From positions 27,420 through 91,419 of the forward strand of contig JAHECD010000001.1 of the NCBI GenBank assembly GCA_024641945.1: a stretch of 64,000 nucleotides of DNA, read 5' to 3'. The notes below the pieces were generated by a model, which was not told the origin of the DNA, ran no database searches, and saw only the letters and a program-made list of their open reading frames with translations. Source of the DNA: Rubrivivax sp. (GTDB lineage Bacteria; Pseudomonadota; Gammaproteobacteria; Burkholderiales; Burkholderiaceae_C). Below, piece after piece: positions 10,757-21,400 of this stretch. The position numbers and the translations under genes are program-made. Every line of letters begins with the position of its first letter. Positions within the stretch are counted from its first letter, which is position 1.

Positions 10757-12244
10757 TCATCGAGGGGCCAGGCGGCGCAGGACGCTGCGCCCGGCCGGCC
10801 AGAGCCAGATCATCAGCGTGAGCCCGCCGAGCGCCGCCGCGATGGGCCGCTCGAAGAAGACGACGAAATTGCCGTCCGCCTTGACCAGGCTGCTGAAGAA
10901 GTGCTCCTCGAGCATCGTACCCAGCACCACGCCCAGGATCGTCGGCGCGACCGGGAAGCCCCAGCGCTCCATGAAGAAGGCTGCGATGCCCGCAACGAGC
11001 ATCACGATCACGCCGAACATGCTGTTGTTGATGGCAAAGCTGCCCACCACGCAGAACAGCAGGATCATCGGCATCAGCACGCCTGCCGGGATGCGCAGGA
11101 TCTGCTTGGCGACCTTGATCGCCATCCAGCCCAGCGGCAGCATCAGCAACTGCGCCAGGATGAAGACGATGAAGACTGCATAGATGTTCTGCGGATGGTC
11201 GACGAACAGCGTCGGCCCCGGATTCATGTTCTTCATGTACAGCACGCCGATCGCGATCGCGGTGATCGAGTCGCCAGGGATCCCGAAGACGAGTGCGGGT
11301 ATCCACGCGCCGCCGAGTGCCGAGTTGTTGGCCGCGCCGGATTCCACGATGCCTTCGACGTGCCCGGTGCCGAACTTTTCCGGCTCCTTGGAGAACCGCT
11401 TGGACATCGCGTAGGACATCCATGCCGCGATGTCGGCGCCGGCGCCGGGCAGCGCCCCCACCACGGTGCCGAGCACCGACCCGCGCAGCAACTGCAACGG
11501 GTACTTGCGCAGCAGCGCCCACATGCCCCCGAACACGTTGCCGAAGGGCCGGTCGATCGCCATTTCGGGGCGGATCACCACACTCGCGAATCGCAGGACC
11601 TCGGACACCGCGAACATGCCGATCATCAAAGGGATCAGCGGGATGCCGCCCATCAGCTCGGCATTGCCGAGTGTGTACCGCGGTGCGGCGGCCGGGTTCT
11701 CCAGGCCCACGCACGAGATCAACAAGCCGAGCAGCAGCGAGACCACGCCTTTCAGCGGGTCGTTGCCGGCGATGAAGATCGCGCAGGTGAAGCCGAGCAT
11801 CACGAGCCAGAAGTACTCGAACGAGCTGAACTTGAGTGCGATTTCGGCAAGCGCTGGCGCCGCCACGATCAGCACGATCACGCCGAAGATGCCACCGAGC
11901 ACCGAGAACACGAGGCCTGCGCCCAGCGCCAGTTCGGCCTGGCCCCGCTTGGTCAGCAGATAGGCCTCGTCGGTGTACGCGGCGCTCGCTGGCGTGCCAG
12001 GCATGCGCAGCAGCGCACTCGGGATGTCGCCCGAGAAAATGGCCATCGCCGTCGCGGTGACGATGGCCGCCACGGCCGGCACCGGCGCCATGAAGAACGT
12101 CACCGGCACGAGCAGCGCCGTGGCCATCGTTGCCGTGAGCCCCGGAATCGCCCCGACGAACAGGCCGTACATCGCCGACAACACGATGACCATCAGCACA
12201 TAGGGCTGGAAGACGAGGCCGAAGGCCGTGATGACGGGATCCAT
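10757..12244 (-). CDS. tctA: Tripartite tricarboxylate transporter, large permease
   Basis: A 495-residue TctA-family protein with about 12 transmembrane helices. The family signature is near the N-terminus (GAIPGLTATMATALLVPVTF) and is repeated as GALPGAGADIAAWMSY around residue 260, the duplicated motif seen in these transporters. It forms the ion-driven channel of the TTT system with TctB and uses the periplasmic TctC to deliver a carboxylate. The substrate cannot be read from sequence; citrate or a related acid fits the TCA setting. Confidence 0.9.
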   Translation of the reverse strand: MDPVITAFGLVFQPYVLMVIVLSAMYGLFVGAIPGLTATMATALLVPVTFFMAPVPAVAAIVTATAMAIFSGDIPSALLRMPGTPASAAYTDEAYLLTKRGQAELALGAGLVFSVLGGIFGVIVLIVAAPALAEIALKFSSFEYFWLVMLGFTCAIFIAGNDPLKGVVSLLLGLLISCVGLENPAAAPRYTLGNAELMGGIPLIPLMIGMFAVSEVLRFASVVIRPEMAIDRPFGNVFGGMWALLRKYPLQLLRGSVLGTVVGALPGAGADIAAWMSYAMSKRFSKEPEKFGTGHVEGIVESGAANNSALGGAWIPALVFGIPGDSITAIAIGVLYMKNMNPGPTLFVDHPQNIYAVFIVFILAQLLMLPLGWMAIKVAKQILRIPAGVLMPMILLFCVVGSFAINNSMFGVIVMLVAGIAAFFMERWGFPVAPTILGVVLGTMLEEHFFSSLVKADGNFVVFFERPIAAALGGLTLMIWLWPAGRSVLRRLAPR

Positions 12245-12259
12245 GCCGCGACCCTGGAC

Positions 12260-12715
12260 TCAGAACAACGGGCGGATCACGCCCCAGGGCAGGGGCACGC
12301 GCAGCAACTTGTAGAACGCCAGGTGCACGACCAGCGTGCCGCCGATGGCCCACAGCACCGACGGCCGCCAGCCCACGCGCATGGCGCGGAACACGGCCAC
12401 CAGGCACAACGGCGCGACGATCAGGAAACCCAGCCGGTCTGCCAGCAGGATGTACGCCGCGACGGCAGCGACCACCACCATCGGCGCCCCGAAGTGCTCG
12501 GCCTCGCGCACCGCGTCACCGTCCGTGTAGGCCGCCCGCCAGCTGCGCAGCACGAGCACGACGCCGCACACCAGCAGCCCCGCGCCCACGATCATCGGCA
12601 GGAAGCCCGCTCCGACCTTCTGCCCCGGCACGTCCGGGAACGCCCTGGCCGACCACAGAACGGCAGCGGCCAGCACGGCCAGCGCCACGCCCAGCCAGCG
12701 ATCGACTCGTTGCAC
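12260..12715 (-). CDS. tctB: Tripartite tricarboxylate transporter, small membrane subunit
   Basis: A 151-residue TctB-family protein with four hydrophobic helices (about residues 8-22, 38-53, 85-110 and 124-145). The start is a GTG at 12715. It lies between tctC and tctA with 15-30 base gaps, the standard order. Small TctB subunits diverge strongly, so the call rests on position as well as topology. Confidence 0.85.
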   Translation of the reverse strand: MQRVDRWLGVALAVLAAAVLWSARAFPDVPGQKVGAGFLPMIVGAGLLVCGVVLVLRSWRAAYTDGDAVREAEHFGAPMVVVAAVAAYILLADRLGFLIVAPLCLVAVFRAMRVGWRPSVLWAIGGTLVVHLAFYKLLRVPLPWGVIRPLF

Positions 12716-12745
12716 GAAAGGGACCTGCGCTCGGATTCGGCCCGC

Positions 12746-13741
12746 CTACTTGGCGATGCCCACGGCGGTCATCACCGCCTTCATGTCGGCATCGGCCTTG
12801 GCCATGAAACCGGCGAACTCCCCCGAGTTGCCCCACAGCATGCCGAAGCCGCGCTGGGCCATGAAGTCTTTGTATTCCTTGCTCTCGTACGCCTTCTTCA
12901 CCGAGGCTTCGAGGCGCGTCGCGATCGCCGGCGGCAGGCCCTTCGGCGCGGCAATGCCGCGCCACGCGCCGGTCGCCCAGTCGGAGCCCGTCGACTCCTT
13001 GAGCGTGGGCACGTTCGGGAACAGCGCCGAGCGCGAGGACGCCATCACGGCCAGCGAGCGCACCTTGCCGGCATCGATGAGCGAGCGCGCCTCGGGCAGC
13101 GAACAAGGTGCGAACTCCACGCCACCGGCGACCAGATCCTGCAAGCCCGGCGCGGCGCCGTTCGACGGCACCCACGGCACACTGGCCGGGTCCACCTTGG
13201 CGTCGCGCAGCCAACCCGCGAGCGCGAGGTGCCAGATGCCGCCCTGGCCGGTGCCCGACGCCTTGAACTTGCCGGGGTTCGCCTTGACCGCTGCCAACAC
13301 GTCGTTCATTGACTTGTACGGCGAATCGGCGCGCACCTGGAAGCCGGCCGGGTCGAGATTGACGAGGGCGATCGGCGTGTAGCTCGTGCCATCGAGCTCG
13401 GTGAGTTTCTGGTGATGCATCATGGTGATCTCCACCGTGATCATCCCGATCGTGAACCCGTCGGGCGCCGCCGATGCGATGGCCGAATGGCCCACGACGC
13501 CGGAGCCACCGGTGCGGTTGACCACGTTCACCGGTTGGCCGAGGTCCTTCTCCATCAGGCTGGCGATCATGCGTGCCACGGCGTCGGTGCCGCCGCCGGC
13601 GCCCCAGGGAACGATCAGCGTGATCGGCCGGTCGGGATACTGCTGCGCAAAGGCGCCCACGGACGCCACGGTCAGCGCCAGGCCGATGACGGCGCGTCGG
13701 GCCAGGCGGGGCATGCGGAACAGTCGATCGACGGCATTCAT
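12746..13741 (-). CDS. tctC: Tripartite tricarboxylate transporter, periplasmic binding protein (Bug family)
   Basis: A 331-residue binding protein with a signal peptide ending around ASVGAFA-QQYPDRP. The mature start YPDRPITLIVPWGAGGGTDAVARM is the Bug/TctC family hallmark, in which the glycine-rich loop and Asp bind the ligand carboxylate. It delivers the substrate to TctAB. AGGAG lies upstream of the ATG at 13741. Bug proteins are very numerous in Burkholderiales, so the ligand is unknown. Confidence 0.92.
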   Translation of the reverse strand: MNAVDRLFRMPRLARRAVIGLALTVASVGAFAQQYPDRPITLIVPWGAGGGTDAVARMIASLMEKDLGQPVNVVNRTGGSGVVGHSAIASAAPDGFTIGMITVEITMMHHQKLTELDGTSYTPIALVNLDPAGFQVRADSPYKSMNDVLAAVKANPGKFKASGTGQGGIWHLALAGWLRDAKVDPASVPWVPSNGAAPGLQDLVAGGVEFAPCSLPEARSLIDAGKVRSLAVMASSRSALFPNVPTLKESTGSDWATGAWRGIAAPKGLPPAIATRLEASVKKAYESKEYKDFMAQRGFGMLWGNSGEFAGFMAKADADMKAVMTAVGIAK

Positions 13742-13759
13742 GGGGGCAGCTCCTAATCG

Positions 13760-13772
13760 TCATACGATATGA
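13760..13772. promoter_or_regulatory. Candidate operator between tctC and the aldolase gene
   Basis: TCATACGATATGA is a perfect five-base inverted repeat around a CGA centre in the 100-base divergent gap. It resembles FadR/GntR-type sites in form. No regulator gene is adjacent, so the assignment is tentative. Confidence 0.35.
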
Positions 13773-13841
13773 ATGAGGCCCGGAATCTCGCATTGGCACC
13801 GTACGTGGACAATGCGGACAAACCCAAGCCGCCGCCGCCGC

Positions 13842-14858
13842 ATGTCCACCACGCCCTTCGTTCACCCACACCAGGCCCTGTTCGATCCCGGCGAGCCCGT
13901 GGCCGTGCCACTCCCTGTTTGCGACCACTATTCGGGGGTCGAGGCGCGCATGCGCAAGAGCCTCGAGCTGCAGGCCGAAATGGGGCCGGTATTCGACGTC
14001 ACGCTCGACGGCGAGGACGGCGCCCCGGTGGGCGGCGAAGTCGAGCACGCGCACCTGATCGCCGAGCTCGTGAATGGTGCCGCCAACCGCTTCGGCCGCG
14101 TGGGTGCACGCGTGCAGCCGGTGGACCACGCCCGATTCGAGGAGGTCGTCGATGTCGTCGCCGGACAAGCCGGCGCACGCCTTGCGTACATCATGGTGCC
14201 CAAGCCACGCGGCGTGGCCGACGTGCAGCGCGCCGCCGAGGCGGTGGACGACGCCGCACGGCGACACGGCGTTGCACGCAAGATCCCACTGCACGCGCTG
14301 GTAGAGACCCACGGCGCGCTGCGCGAGGTCGACGCGCTGGCCGCGCATCCGCGCATCGAGTCGCTGTCGTTCGGCCTGATGGACTTCGTGTCGGCACACC
14401 GCGGTGCGATCCCGCAGTCGGCGATGGGCGTGCAGGGCCAGTTCGAGCACCCGTTGGTGCTGCGCGCCAAGGTCGAGATCTCCGCCGCGTGTCACGCCCA
14501 CGGCAAGACGCCGTCGCATTGTGTGGTGACGGAATTCCGGCACGCCGGCGCGATCCAGGCCGCCGCGGAAAAGGCCGGGCGGCTGCTCGGCTATACCCGC
14601 ATGTGGAGCATCCATCCCGCGCAGATCCGCCCGATCGTGGACGCCTTCGCGCCCACCGTGGCCGAGGTCGACCGGGCGATCGAGATCATCCTGGCGGCAC
14701 AAGCGGCGCACTGGGCACCGATCCAGCATCACGAGACGCTGCACGACCGTGCGAGCTACCGCTACTACTGGCATGTGCTTGAGCGGGCGCACCGAACGTC
14801 CTTTTCGGGCGGGCTTCAACTGCCCGAGGAGGTGCGCCTTGCGTTCTTTGCGTCATAG
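13842..14858 (+). CDS. HpcH/HpaI aldolase / citrate lyase beta-family protein
   Basis: A 338-residue TIM-barrel protein of the CitE/HpcH family, which cleaves or forms C-C bonds in acyl-CoA or 2-oxo acid substrates using a divalent metal. Family features are DVTLDGEDGAPVGGE near residue 50, IMVPKPRG in the middle, and IPLHALVETHGALREV with the metal-ligand glutamate, followed by SLSFGLMDFVSAHRGA. The C-terminus GYTRMWSIHPAQIRPI is also typical. The gene is regularly found between mdh and acnB in related bacteria, so a role in a TCA side reaction is likely but unproven. The start at 13842 (MSTTPFVHPHQALFDP) leaves space for the intergenic palindrome. Confidence 0.85.
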   Translation: MSTTPFVHPHQALFDPGEPVAVPLPVCDHYSGVEARMRKSLELQAEMGPVFDVTLDGEDGAPVGGEVEHAHLIAELVNGAANRFGRVGARVQPVDHARFEEVVDVVAGQAGARLAYIMVPKPRGVADVQRAAEAVDDAARRHGVARKIPLHALVETHGALREVDALAAHPRIESLSFGLMDFVSAHRGAIPQSAMGVQGQFEHPLVLRAKVEISAACHAHGKTPSHCVVTEFRHAGAIQAAAEKAGRLLGYTRMWSIHPAQIRPIVDAFAPTVAEVDRAIEIILAAQAAHWAPIQHHETLHDRASYRYYWHVLERAHRTSFSGGLQLPEEVRLAFFAS

Positions 14859-14964
14859 TCCACACGCTGCAACGGGCGCGCTTTCGTCTGGTTGCAATCC
14901 CCTACCCCCAACCGGGCCGCCGGAAACAACAATTCGCGGATCCGATTCACGCTGGAGTTTCCGC

Positions 14965-15471
14965 ATGATGCGAACCACCGTCTTGCTCGCCGCCGCGGCC
15001 GTGCTGGCCTTGCCCGTCTTCGCAGCCGAGGCGCCGAAGAAGGCGACGACCAAGCAGTTCAGGCTCGTCAAGGCCAAGCCGTCGGCGCATGCCGCGACCC
15101 CGGCACCGGCCGTTGTGGACGAGCCACTGACACAGGCGCAGCTCGACATCGCCACCCGGGTCTTTGTGGGTGAGGTGGCCTGCGAATTCGATCAGACCGT
15201 CAACGTGACGCCCGTCGACGGCCACCCCGGGCATTTCAATCTGGCCTACAAGAAGGCGAAATACGACCTCGTTCCGATGGAAACGACCACCGGCGCCGTG
15301 CGCCTGGAAGACCGCAAGGCGGGCGTCGTGTGGCTTCAGATTCCTGCCAAGTCGATGCTGATGAACGCCAAGATCGGCCAGCGCATGATCGACAGCTGCC
15401 AGCATTCCGAGCAGCGCAATGCCGTGGCAGTCACGGACGGCGCCATCGGCATCGAGACCGCCAAGCGCTGA
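14965..15471 (+). CDS. Small secreted protein of unknown function
   Basis: A 168-residue protein with a signal peptide (MMRTTVLLAAAAVLALPVFA) and a lysine/alanine-rich N-terminal stretch. A conserved-looking core follows: FVGEVACEFDQTVNVTPVDG, HFNLAYKKAKYDLVPMETTT, and a C-terminal DSCQHSEQRNA. Two cysteines (VAC and DSC) could form a disulfide in the periplasm. I do not recognise a named family. GGAG lies seven bases before the ATG. It sits between the aldolase and acnB and is followed by its own strong terminator. Confidence 0.75.
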   Translation: MMRTTVLLAAAAVLALPVFAAEAPKKATTKQFRLVKAKPSAHAATPAPAVVDEPLTQAQLDIATRVFVGEVACEFDQTVNVTPVDGHPGHFNLAYKKAKYDLVPMETTTGAVRLEDRKAGVVWLQIPAKSMLMNAKIGQRMIDSCQHSEQRNAVAVTDGAIGIETAKR

Positions 15472-15506
15472 CCCGCCCGCTGGAGGCGGTGAGCGCCGGC
15501 ACGAAG

Positions 15507-15530
15507 AGCCCGCACACGCGGGCTTTTTTT
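15507..15530 (+). terminator. Terminator after the small secreted protein
   Basis: AGCCCGC (15507-15513) pairs with GCGGGCT (15518-15524) around a four-base loop, followed directly by a run of seven T (15524-15530). It separates this transcript from acnB. Confidence 0.9.
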
Positions 15531-15562
15531 CGTTCCGGCCCTGCCGGCAGCGCGGCAACCCC

Positions 15563-15590
15563 TTGGCAAGTCTTATATAAGACCTAGAAT
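15563..15590 (+). promoter_or_regulatory. acnB promoter
   Basis: TTGGCA (15563-15568) and TAGAAT (15585-15590) are 16 bases apart, 30 bases before the acnB start. The whole spacer is occupied by the 14-bp palindrome, so a bound repressor would block RNA polymerase. Confidence 0.6.
15570..15583. promoter_or_regulatory. Predicted GntR operator in the acnB promoter
   Basis: GTCTTATATAAGAC is a perfect 14-bp palindrome lying between the -35 and -10 boxes of acnB. The near-identical GTCTTGTAGAAGAC lies in front of the GntR gene at 7293-7306. Confidence 0.65.
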
Positions 15591-15619
15591 GCGGGAGAAC
15601 CCCAACAGGAGCCTTCCCG

Positions 15620-18211
15620 ATGCTTGCTGCCTACCGCCAACATGCCGCCGAACGTGCCGCGCTCGGTATTCCGCCCCTGCCCCTCGACGCCAAGCAGACG
15701 GCGGCGCTGATCGAGTTGATCAAGGCCCCCCCGGCCGGCGAAGAGGCCTTCCTGCTGGACCTGCTGACCCACCGCGTGCCCCCGGGCGTCGACGACGCCG
15801 CCAAGGTCAAGGCGAGTTTCCTGGCCGCCGTCGCACACGGCGAACTCAAGACGGCCCTGATTTCCAAGGCCAAGGCGACCGAGCTGCTGGGCACCATGGT
15901 CGGCGGCTACAACGTGCATCCGCTGATCGAACTGCTCGACGACACCGAAGTGGCGGACGTCGCCGCCGCGGCGCTGAAGAAGACGTTGCTGATGTTCGAC
16001 TTCTTCAACGACGTCGCCGAGAAGGCCAAGGCCGGCAACGCCAAGGCGAAGGAAGTGATGAAGTCGTGGGCCGACGCCGAGTGGTTCACTTCACGCCCCG
16101 AGGTCGAGAAGAAGATCACTGTCACCGTCTTCAAGGTGCCCGGCGAGACCAATACGGACGACCTGTCCCCTGCACCCGATGCCTGGAGCCGCCCGGACAT
16201 TCCGCTGCACTATCTGGCGATGCTGAAGAACACGCGTGCCGGTGCGCCCTTCAAGCCCGAGGAAGACGGCAAGCGGGGCCCGATGCAGTTGATCGAGGAC
16301 CTGAAGAAGAAGGGTCACCTCGTCGCCTACGTGGGCGACGTGGTCGGCACCGGCTCCAGCCGCAAGAGCGCGACCAACTCCACCATCTGGGCCACCGGGC
16401 AGGACATTCCGTTCGTGCCGAACAAGCGCTTCGGCGGCGTCACGCTCGGCGGCAAGATCGCCCCGATCTACTTCAACACGCAGGAAGATGCGGGCGCGTT
16501 GCCGATCGAGGTCGACGTGAGCCAGCTCGACATGGGCGATGTCATCGATATCCATCCCTACGACGGCAAGATCACCAAGGGCGGCGCCACGGTGGCCGAG
16601 TTCCAGCTGCGCAGCGACGTGCTGTTCGACGAGGTCCGTGCCGGCGGTCGCATCAACCTGATCATCGGCCGCTCGCTCACTGCCAAGGCGCGCGAATACC
16701 TGGGCCTGCCCGCGAGCTCGGCCTTCCGCCTGCCGCAGAACCCGGCTGCCACGAAGGCCGGATTTACGCTGGCGCAGAAGATGGTCGGCCGCGCCGTCGG
16801 CCTGCCCGAGGGCCAGGGCGTGCGCCCGGGCACCTACTGCGAGCCGCGCATGACCAGCGTCGGCAGCCAGGACACGACCGGCCCGATGACACGCGACGAG
16901 CTGAAGGACCTGGCCTGCCTGGGCTTCAGCGCCGACCTCGTGATGCAGAGCTTCTGCCACACCGCGGCCTACCCCAAGCCGGTCGACGTCAAGACCCACC
17001 GCGAGTTGCCCGCCTTCATCAGCAACCGCGGCGGCATCGCGCTCAAGCCGGGCGACGGTGTCATCCATTCGTGGCTCAACCGCATGCTGCTGCCCGACAC
17101 CGTGGGCACCGGCGGTGACTCGCATACCCGGTTCCCGATCGGCATCAGCTTCCCGGCCGGCTCGGGCCTCGTCGCCTTCGGCGCCGCCACTGGCGTGATG
17201 CCGCTGGACATGCCCGAGAGCGTGCTGGTGCGCTTCACCGGCAAGATGCAGCCCGGCATCACGCTGCGCGACCTGGTGCATGCGATCCCGCTCTACGGCA
17301 TCAAGAAGGGCCTGCTGACGGTCGCCAAGGCCGGCAAGATCAACGAGTTCTCGGGCCGCATCCTCGAGATCGAGGGCCTGCCGGACCTCAAGGTCGAACA
17401 GGCCTTCGAACTCAGCGACGCCAGCGCCGAGCGCTCGGCCGCCGGCTGCACGATCAAGCTCGACAAGGCCCCGGTGATCGAGTACCTCAACAGCAACGTC
17501 GTGCTGTTGAAGAACATGATCGCGCAGGGCTATGCAGACAAGCGCAGCCTCGAGCGCCGCATCCAGAAGATGCAGGAATGGCTCGCCGCGCCGACGCTGC
17601 TCGAGGCGGACAAGAATGCCGAATACGCGCACGTGCTCGAGATCGACATGAACGAGATCAAGGAGCCGATCCTGTGCTGCCCGAACGACCCGGACGACGC
17701 CAAGTTCCTGTCCGAAGTCGCCGGCACCAAGATCGACGAGGCTTTCATCGGCTCGTGCATGACCAATATCGGCCACTTCCGTGCTGCCAGCACGCTGCTC
17801 GCCGGCAAGCGCGACATCCCGGTCAAGCTGTGGGTCGCGCCGCCGACCAAGATGGACCAGGACGAACTCGTCAAGGAAGGTCACTACGCCAACTTCGGCA
17901 GTGCCGGTGCGCGCACCGAGATGCCGGGCTGCAGCCTGTGCATGGGCAATCAGGCGCAGGTGCGCGAAGGCGCGACGGTCGTGTCCACCTCCACGCGCAA
18001 CTTCCCGAACCGCCTGGGCAAGAACACCAACGTGTTCCTCGCCTCGGCCGAGCTGGCGGCCATCGCCTCCAAGTTGGGGCACCTGCCGACCGTGGCCGAG
18101 TACCACGCCGACATGGGTGTCATCAACAAGGACGGCGACAAGGTCTACCGCTACATGAACTTCGACCAGATCGACGAATACGCCGACGTCGCGAAGGAAG
18201 TCACAGTCTGA
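15620..18211 (+). CDS. acnB: Aconitate hydratase B / 2-methylisocitrate dehydratase
   Basis: An 863-residue aconitase B that isomerises citrate to isocitrate. The domain order is that of AcnB: an N-terminal HEAT-like domain (about 1-160), the swivel domain (about 165-385, with [20 protein letters not shown] and [16 protein letters not shown]), then the catalytic domains with GDSHTRFP. The three [4Fe-4S] ligands are in [10 protein letters not shown] and [14 protein letters not shown] precedes the ATG at 15620 by eight bases. Its promoter carries the predicted GntR operator, tying it to the sdh/gltA/mdh cluster. Confidence 0.96.
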   Translation: MLAAYRQHAAERAALGIPPLPLDAKQTAALIELIKAPPAGEEAFLLDLLTHRVPPGVDDAAKVKASFLAAVAHGELKTALISKAKATELLGTMVGGYNVHPLIELLDDTEVADVAAAALKKTLLMFDFFNDVAEKAKAGNAKAKEVMKSWADAEWFTSRPEVEKKITVTVFKVPGETNTDDLSPAPDAWSRPDIPLHYLAMLKNTRAGAPFKPEEDGKRGPMQLIEDLKKKGHLVAYVGDVVGTGSSRKSATNSTIWATGQDIPFVPNKRFGGVTLGGKIAPIYFNTQEDAGALPIEVDVSQLDMGDVIDIHPYDGKITKGGATVAEFQLRSDVLFDEVRAGGRINLIIGRSLTAKAREYLGLPASSAFRLPQNPAATKAGFTLAQKMVGRAVGLPEGQGVRPGTYCEPRMTSVGSQDTTGPMTRDELKDLACLGFSADLVMQSFCHTAAYPKPVDVKTHRELPAFISNRGGIALKPGDGVIHSWLNRMLLPDTVGTGGDSHTRFPIGISFPAGSGLVAFGAATGVMPLDMPESVLVRFTGKMQPGITLRDLVHAIPLYGIKKGLLTVAKAGKINEFSGRILEIEGLPDLKVEQAFELSDASAERSAAGCTIKLDKAPVIEYLNSNVVLLKNMIAQGYADKRSLERRIQKMQEWLAAPTLLEADKNAEYAHVLEIDMNEIKEPILCCPNDPDDAKFLSEVAGTKIDEAFIGSCMTNIGHFRAASTLLAGKRDIPVKLWVAPPTKMDQDELVKEGHYANFGSAGARTEMPGCSLCMGNQAQVREGATVVSTSTRNFPNRLGKNTNVFLASAELAAIASKLGHLPTVAEYHADMGVINKDGDKVYRYMNFDQIDEYADVAKEVTV

Positions 18212-18267
18212 CGGGCTGAACGCACCGCACCCCCGCATGGCGGCCCGCTTAGGCGGGGCCGCGGCCC

Positions 18268-18291
18268 AACGGCCCGCTTCGGCGGGCCGTT
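18268..18291 (+). terminator. Possible acnB terminator
   Basis: A 10-bp stem (18268-18277 with 18282-18291) capped by a TTCG tetraloop lies 56 bases after acnB. The T tract behind it is poor, so termination may be weak. Confidence 0.5.
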
Positions 18292-18432
18292 GCCGTTTCG
18301 GCCCGGCATACGGCATCTAGGCGGCGCCGCGCACCAGCATGGGGCCCCGAATATCAAGAAGCCCCCGCCCCGACCGATATCCACCGAGGGAGAAAGAGTG
18401 TCGCCACCGGCGGCTTTGAGTGGGAGTCGTCG

Positions 18433-21400
18433 TTGACGATCGACAACAGCGCGTCGCAGCGGGCATTGCAGGCCGAGCGTGTGCGACTTCACGGGCAGAT
18501 CGCGGCCAGTTCGGTCGGCGCCAGCCTGCTCGCCGCGCTGGCGCTCTCGGCCGCCCTGTCCAACGTGGTGGCGACCGGCGCTTTCCGCGTGTGGGCCCTG
18601 TCGCTGGGCGCCGCGCTCGCCTTGCGGCTCGCCGTGGCCTGGTCGCATCGGCGTGCCGGCAGGGTCCGCGACAACGGGCGGTGGCTGACGGCCTACCGGT
18701 TGTGCTTTTCGGCCCACGGGCTGGCGTGGGCCCTGGCAGGCACCATCCTGATGCCCGGCCTTGCACAAGACCAATACGGGTTGCTTCTCTTCGGCCTCAC
18801 CGCGATCACGACCGGTTCTCTGATCATCACGTCCTTCGATGTGGTCGCCGCCGCGGTCTTCGGAATCCCGGCATTTGCACCGGTCGTGCTCAATGCCATG
18901 GACGGGCAAGGCAAGGTCTCGGGGGCGATGGGCGCCATCCTGGCGCTGTTCCTGCTGATCACCGTCGTTGGCGCGCTGCGCGCGCAACGCACGGTGCGCG
19001 AGGCCGTGCGGCTGCGCGTCGCCGCGGCCGAGCGCGCAGACGAGGCGAGAGCCCATGCCGCGCACGCCGAACAGGCACACGGCGAACTGGCCGAGCAGCA
19101 CCACCTGCTGAGCCAGTTGCTGCAGTCGACGAGCCAGGGTTTCTGGTTCATCGACAACGACGGCATCACGACCGAGGTCAACCCGGCCATGTGCATCCTG
19201 CTCGGGCGCCCGCGCGAGGCCGTCGTGGGGCACGAGGTCGGGGAATTCTTCGGCGGCGACGACCTGGCGGTGCTGCAGGCACAGCGGGCCCTGCGCGCCC
19301 GTGGACTGAACGGCGCCTACGAGATCGGCATCGTGCGCCCCGACGGTACACGCGTGCACTGCATGAACAACGCCACGCCGATCAGCGACACCCACGGACG
19401 GCAGATCGGATCGATCGGCCTGTGGACCGACCTGACGGCACGCCGCGAGGCCGAGACCGTGCTGCGCACCTACGAAGTCGTCGCCAACTCGATGACCGAC
19501 CCGGTGAGCGTGACCGGCGAAGACGACATCTACCGCATGGTCAACGATGCCTGGTGCCGGGCCACCGGTGTCGACCGGGCGCAGGCGCTGGGGCGGCCGA
19601 CCCGCGACGTGCTGCCCGCCGATGCCACGGTGCCCCAGCGACTGGCGCTCATCGAATGCCTGGAATCGAACGCGCCGCGCACCGTGCGCAGCATCTCACC
19701 CCTGCCCGGGCTGCTGGGACGGACCACGGATACCACCTACTACCCATACGGCGAGGACGTGGCCGGCGTGCGATGTGTCGTCATGGTGACGCGCGACGTC
19801 ACCGAGCAGGAACAATCGCGCTCAGCACTGGCCGCCGGCGCGGAATACCTTCGCGGCACGCTCAATGCCACCGGCGACGCGATCTTCGCGTCCGATTCCC
19901 AGACGCCGAACGAGCCCCTGCGCTTCGTGAACGAGCAGATGCTCGGGATGTGGGGCATCCCGGCCGGGAAGGCCGGATCGCTGACACCGGGCGACATCAT
20001 GGCGTACGCCATGCCGCTGTTCGTCGACGCCGAGGCCGAGGCGCGGCGCGTGGCCGAGATCATTGCGTGCGACGAACCCCACGAGTCGCATGTCCACCTG
20101 CGGGACGGACGGGTCCTGCTGCGCCGCTGCATCCCGGCGCAGATCCAGGGGCGCACGGCGCGTGTCTGGAGCTTTCGAGACATCACCGCGCAGGAGCGCG
20201 CGGCACAGACGCTGCGCGACAGCGAGTCCGAGGTGCGCCGCCTGCTGGACGCCTTCCCTGGCTACATCGCCGCCATCGACCAGGACTACACCTACACCTA
20301 CGTCAACGACCGGCTGGCGGTGGTGCTGGGTGCGCCCGCCGAGCAGACGGTGGGCCGGCATGTGCGCGACGTCATCGGCGACGACCGGTTCCAGATGATC
20401 GAGGACGAGACGCACCGCGCGCGAGCGACCGGGAAAGTGGTCTCGGAGCGCACCTATCCAGCCACCGGGTCCCGGCCACGCCTGGACCTGGAGGTCACTC
20501 ACGTCATCGGCCCGAAGCAACCCGATGGCCAGCAGATCACCTTCGTCTTCGGGCAGGACATCACGGAGCGCAAGCGGGCCAAGGAGGCGCTGATCGCGGC
20601 GCGCGACGAGGCCGAGCGCGCGAGCCACGCCAAGACGCAGTTCCTTTCGCAGATGTCGCACGAACTGCGAACGCCGATGAACGCGATCATCGGCTTCGGC
20701 CAGCTGCTCGAATCGGACCCGGAACATCCACTGTCCGACGGTCAGAACCGCTATGTGCAGGAGCTGTTGCGCGGGGCGCGCTACCTTCTCAACCTGATCA
20801 ACGAGGTCCTGGACCTCGGCCGCATCGAGGCCGGCAAGATGCAGATCGACCGCGTGCCGGTGGCGATGTGCCCGCTCGTCGAGTCGAGCCTCAACCTCGT
20901 GCATCCGCTGGCGGTGCAGCGCGGCATCGTGCTCGTGCCACCGGACTTCAGCGTGTTCGACCACGACGTGCTGGCCGACCGCACGCGCCTGAAGCAGGTG
21001 CTGATCAATCTGCTGACCAATGCCATCAAGTACAACCGCGACGGCGGGCGTGTCACGATGACCAGCCGGGTGGACGACGGCATGCTGCGCATCGAGGTCT
21101 CCGACGAGGGGCGGGGGCTCAGCCTCGAACAACGCCGGCGCCTGTTCCAGCCGTTCGAACGGCTGGACGCCGACCGCAAGGGCATCGAGGGTACCGGCAT
21201 CGGCCTCGCATTGAGCCGACGCCTCACCGAAATGATGCGTGGAGAGATCGGCGTCGACAGCACGCCTGGCGAAGGCAGCACCTTCTGGGTGCGCCTGCCG
21301 CTGGCCACGACGCGACAGTCGTCGCCGCATGTCACCACGATGTCGGGCGCGCTCGACCTGCTCGAAACGGGTAGCCACCAGACCGTGCTCTATATCGAGG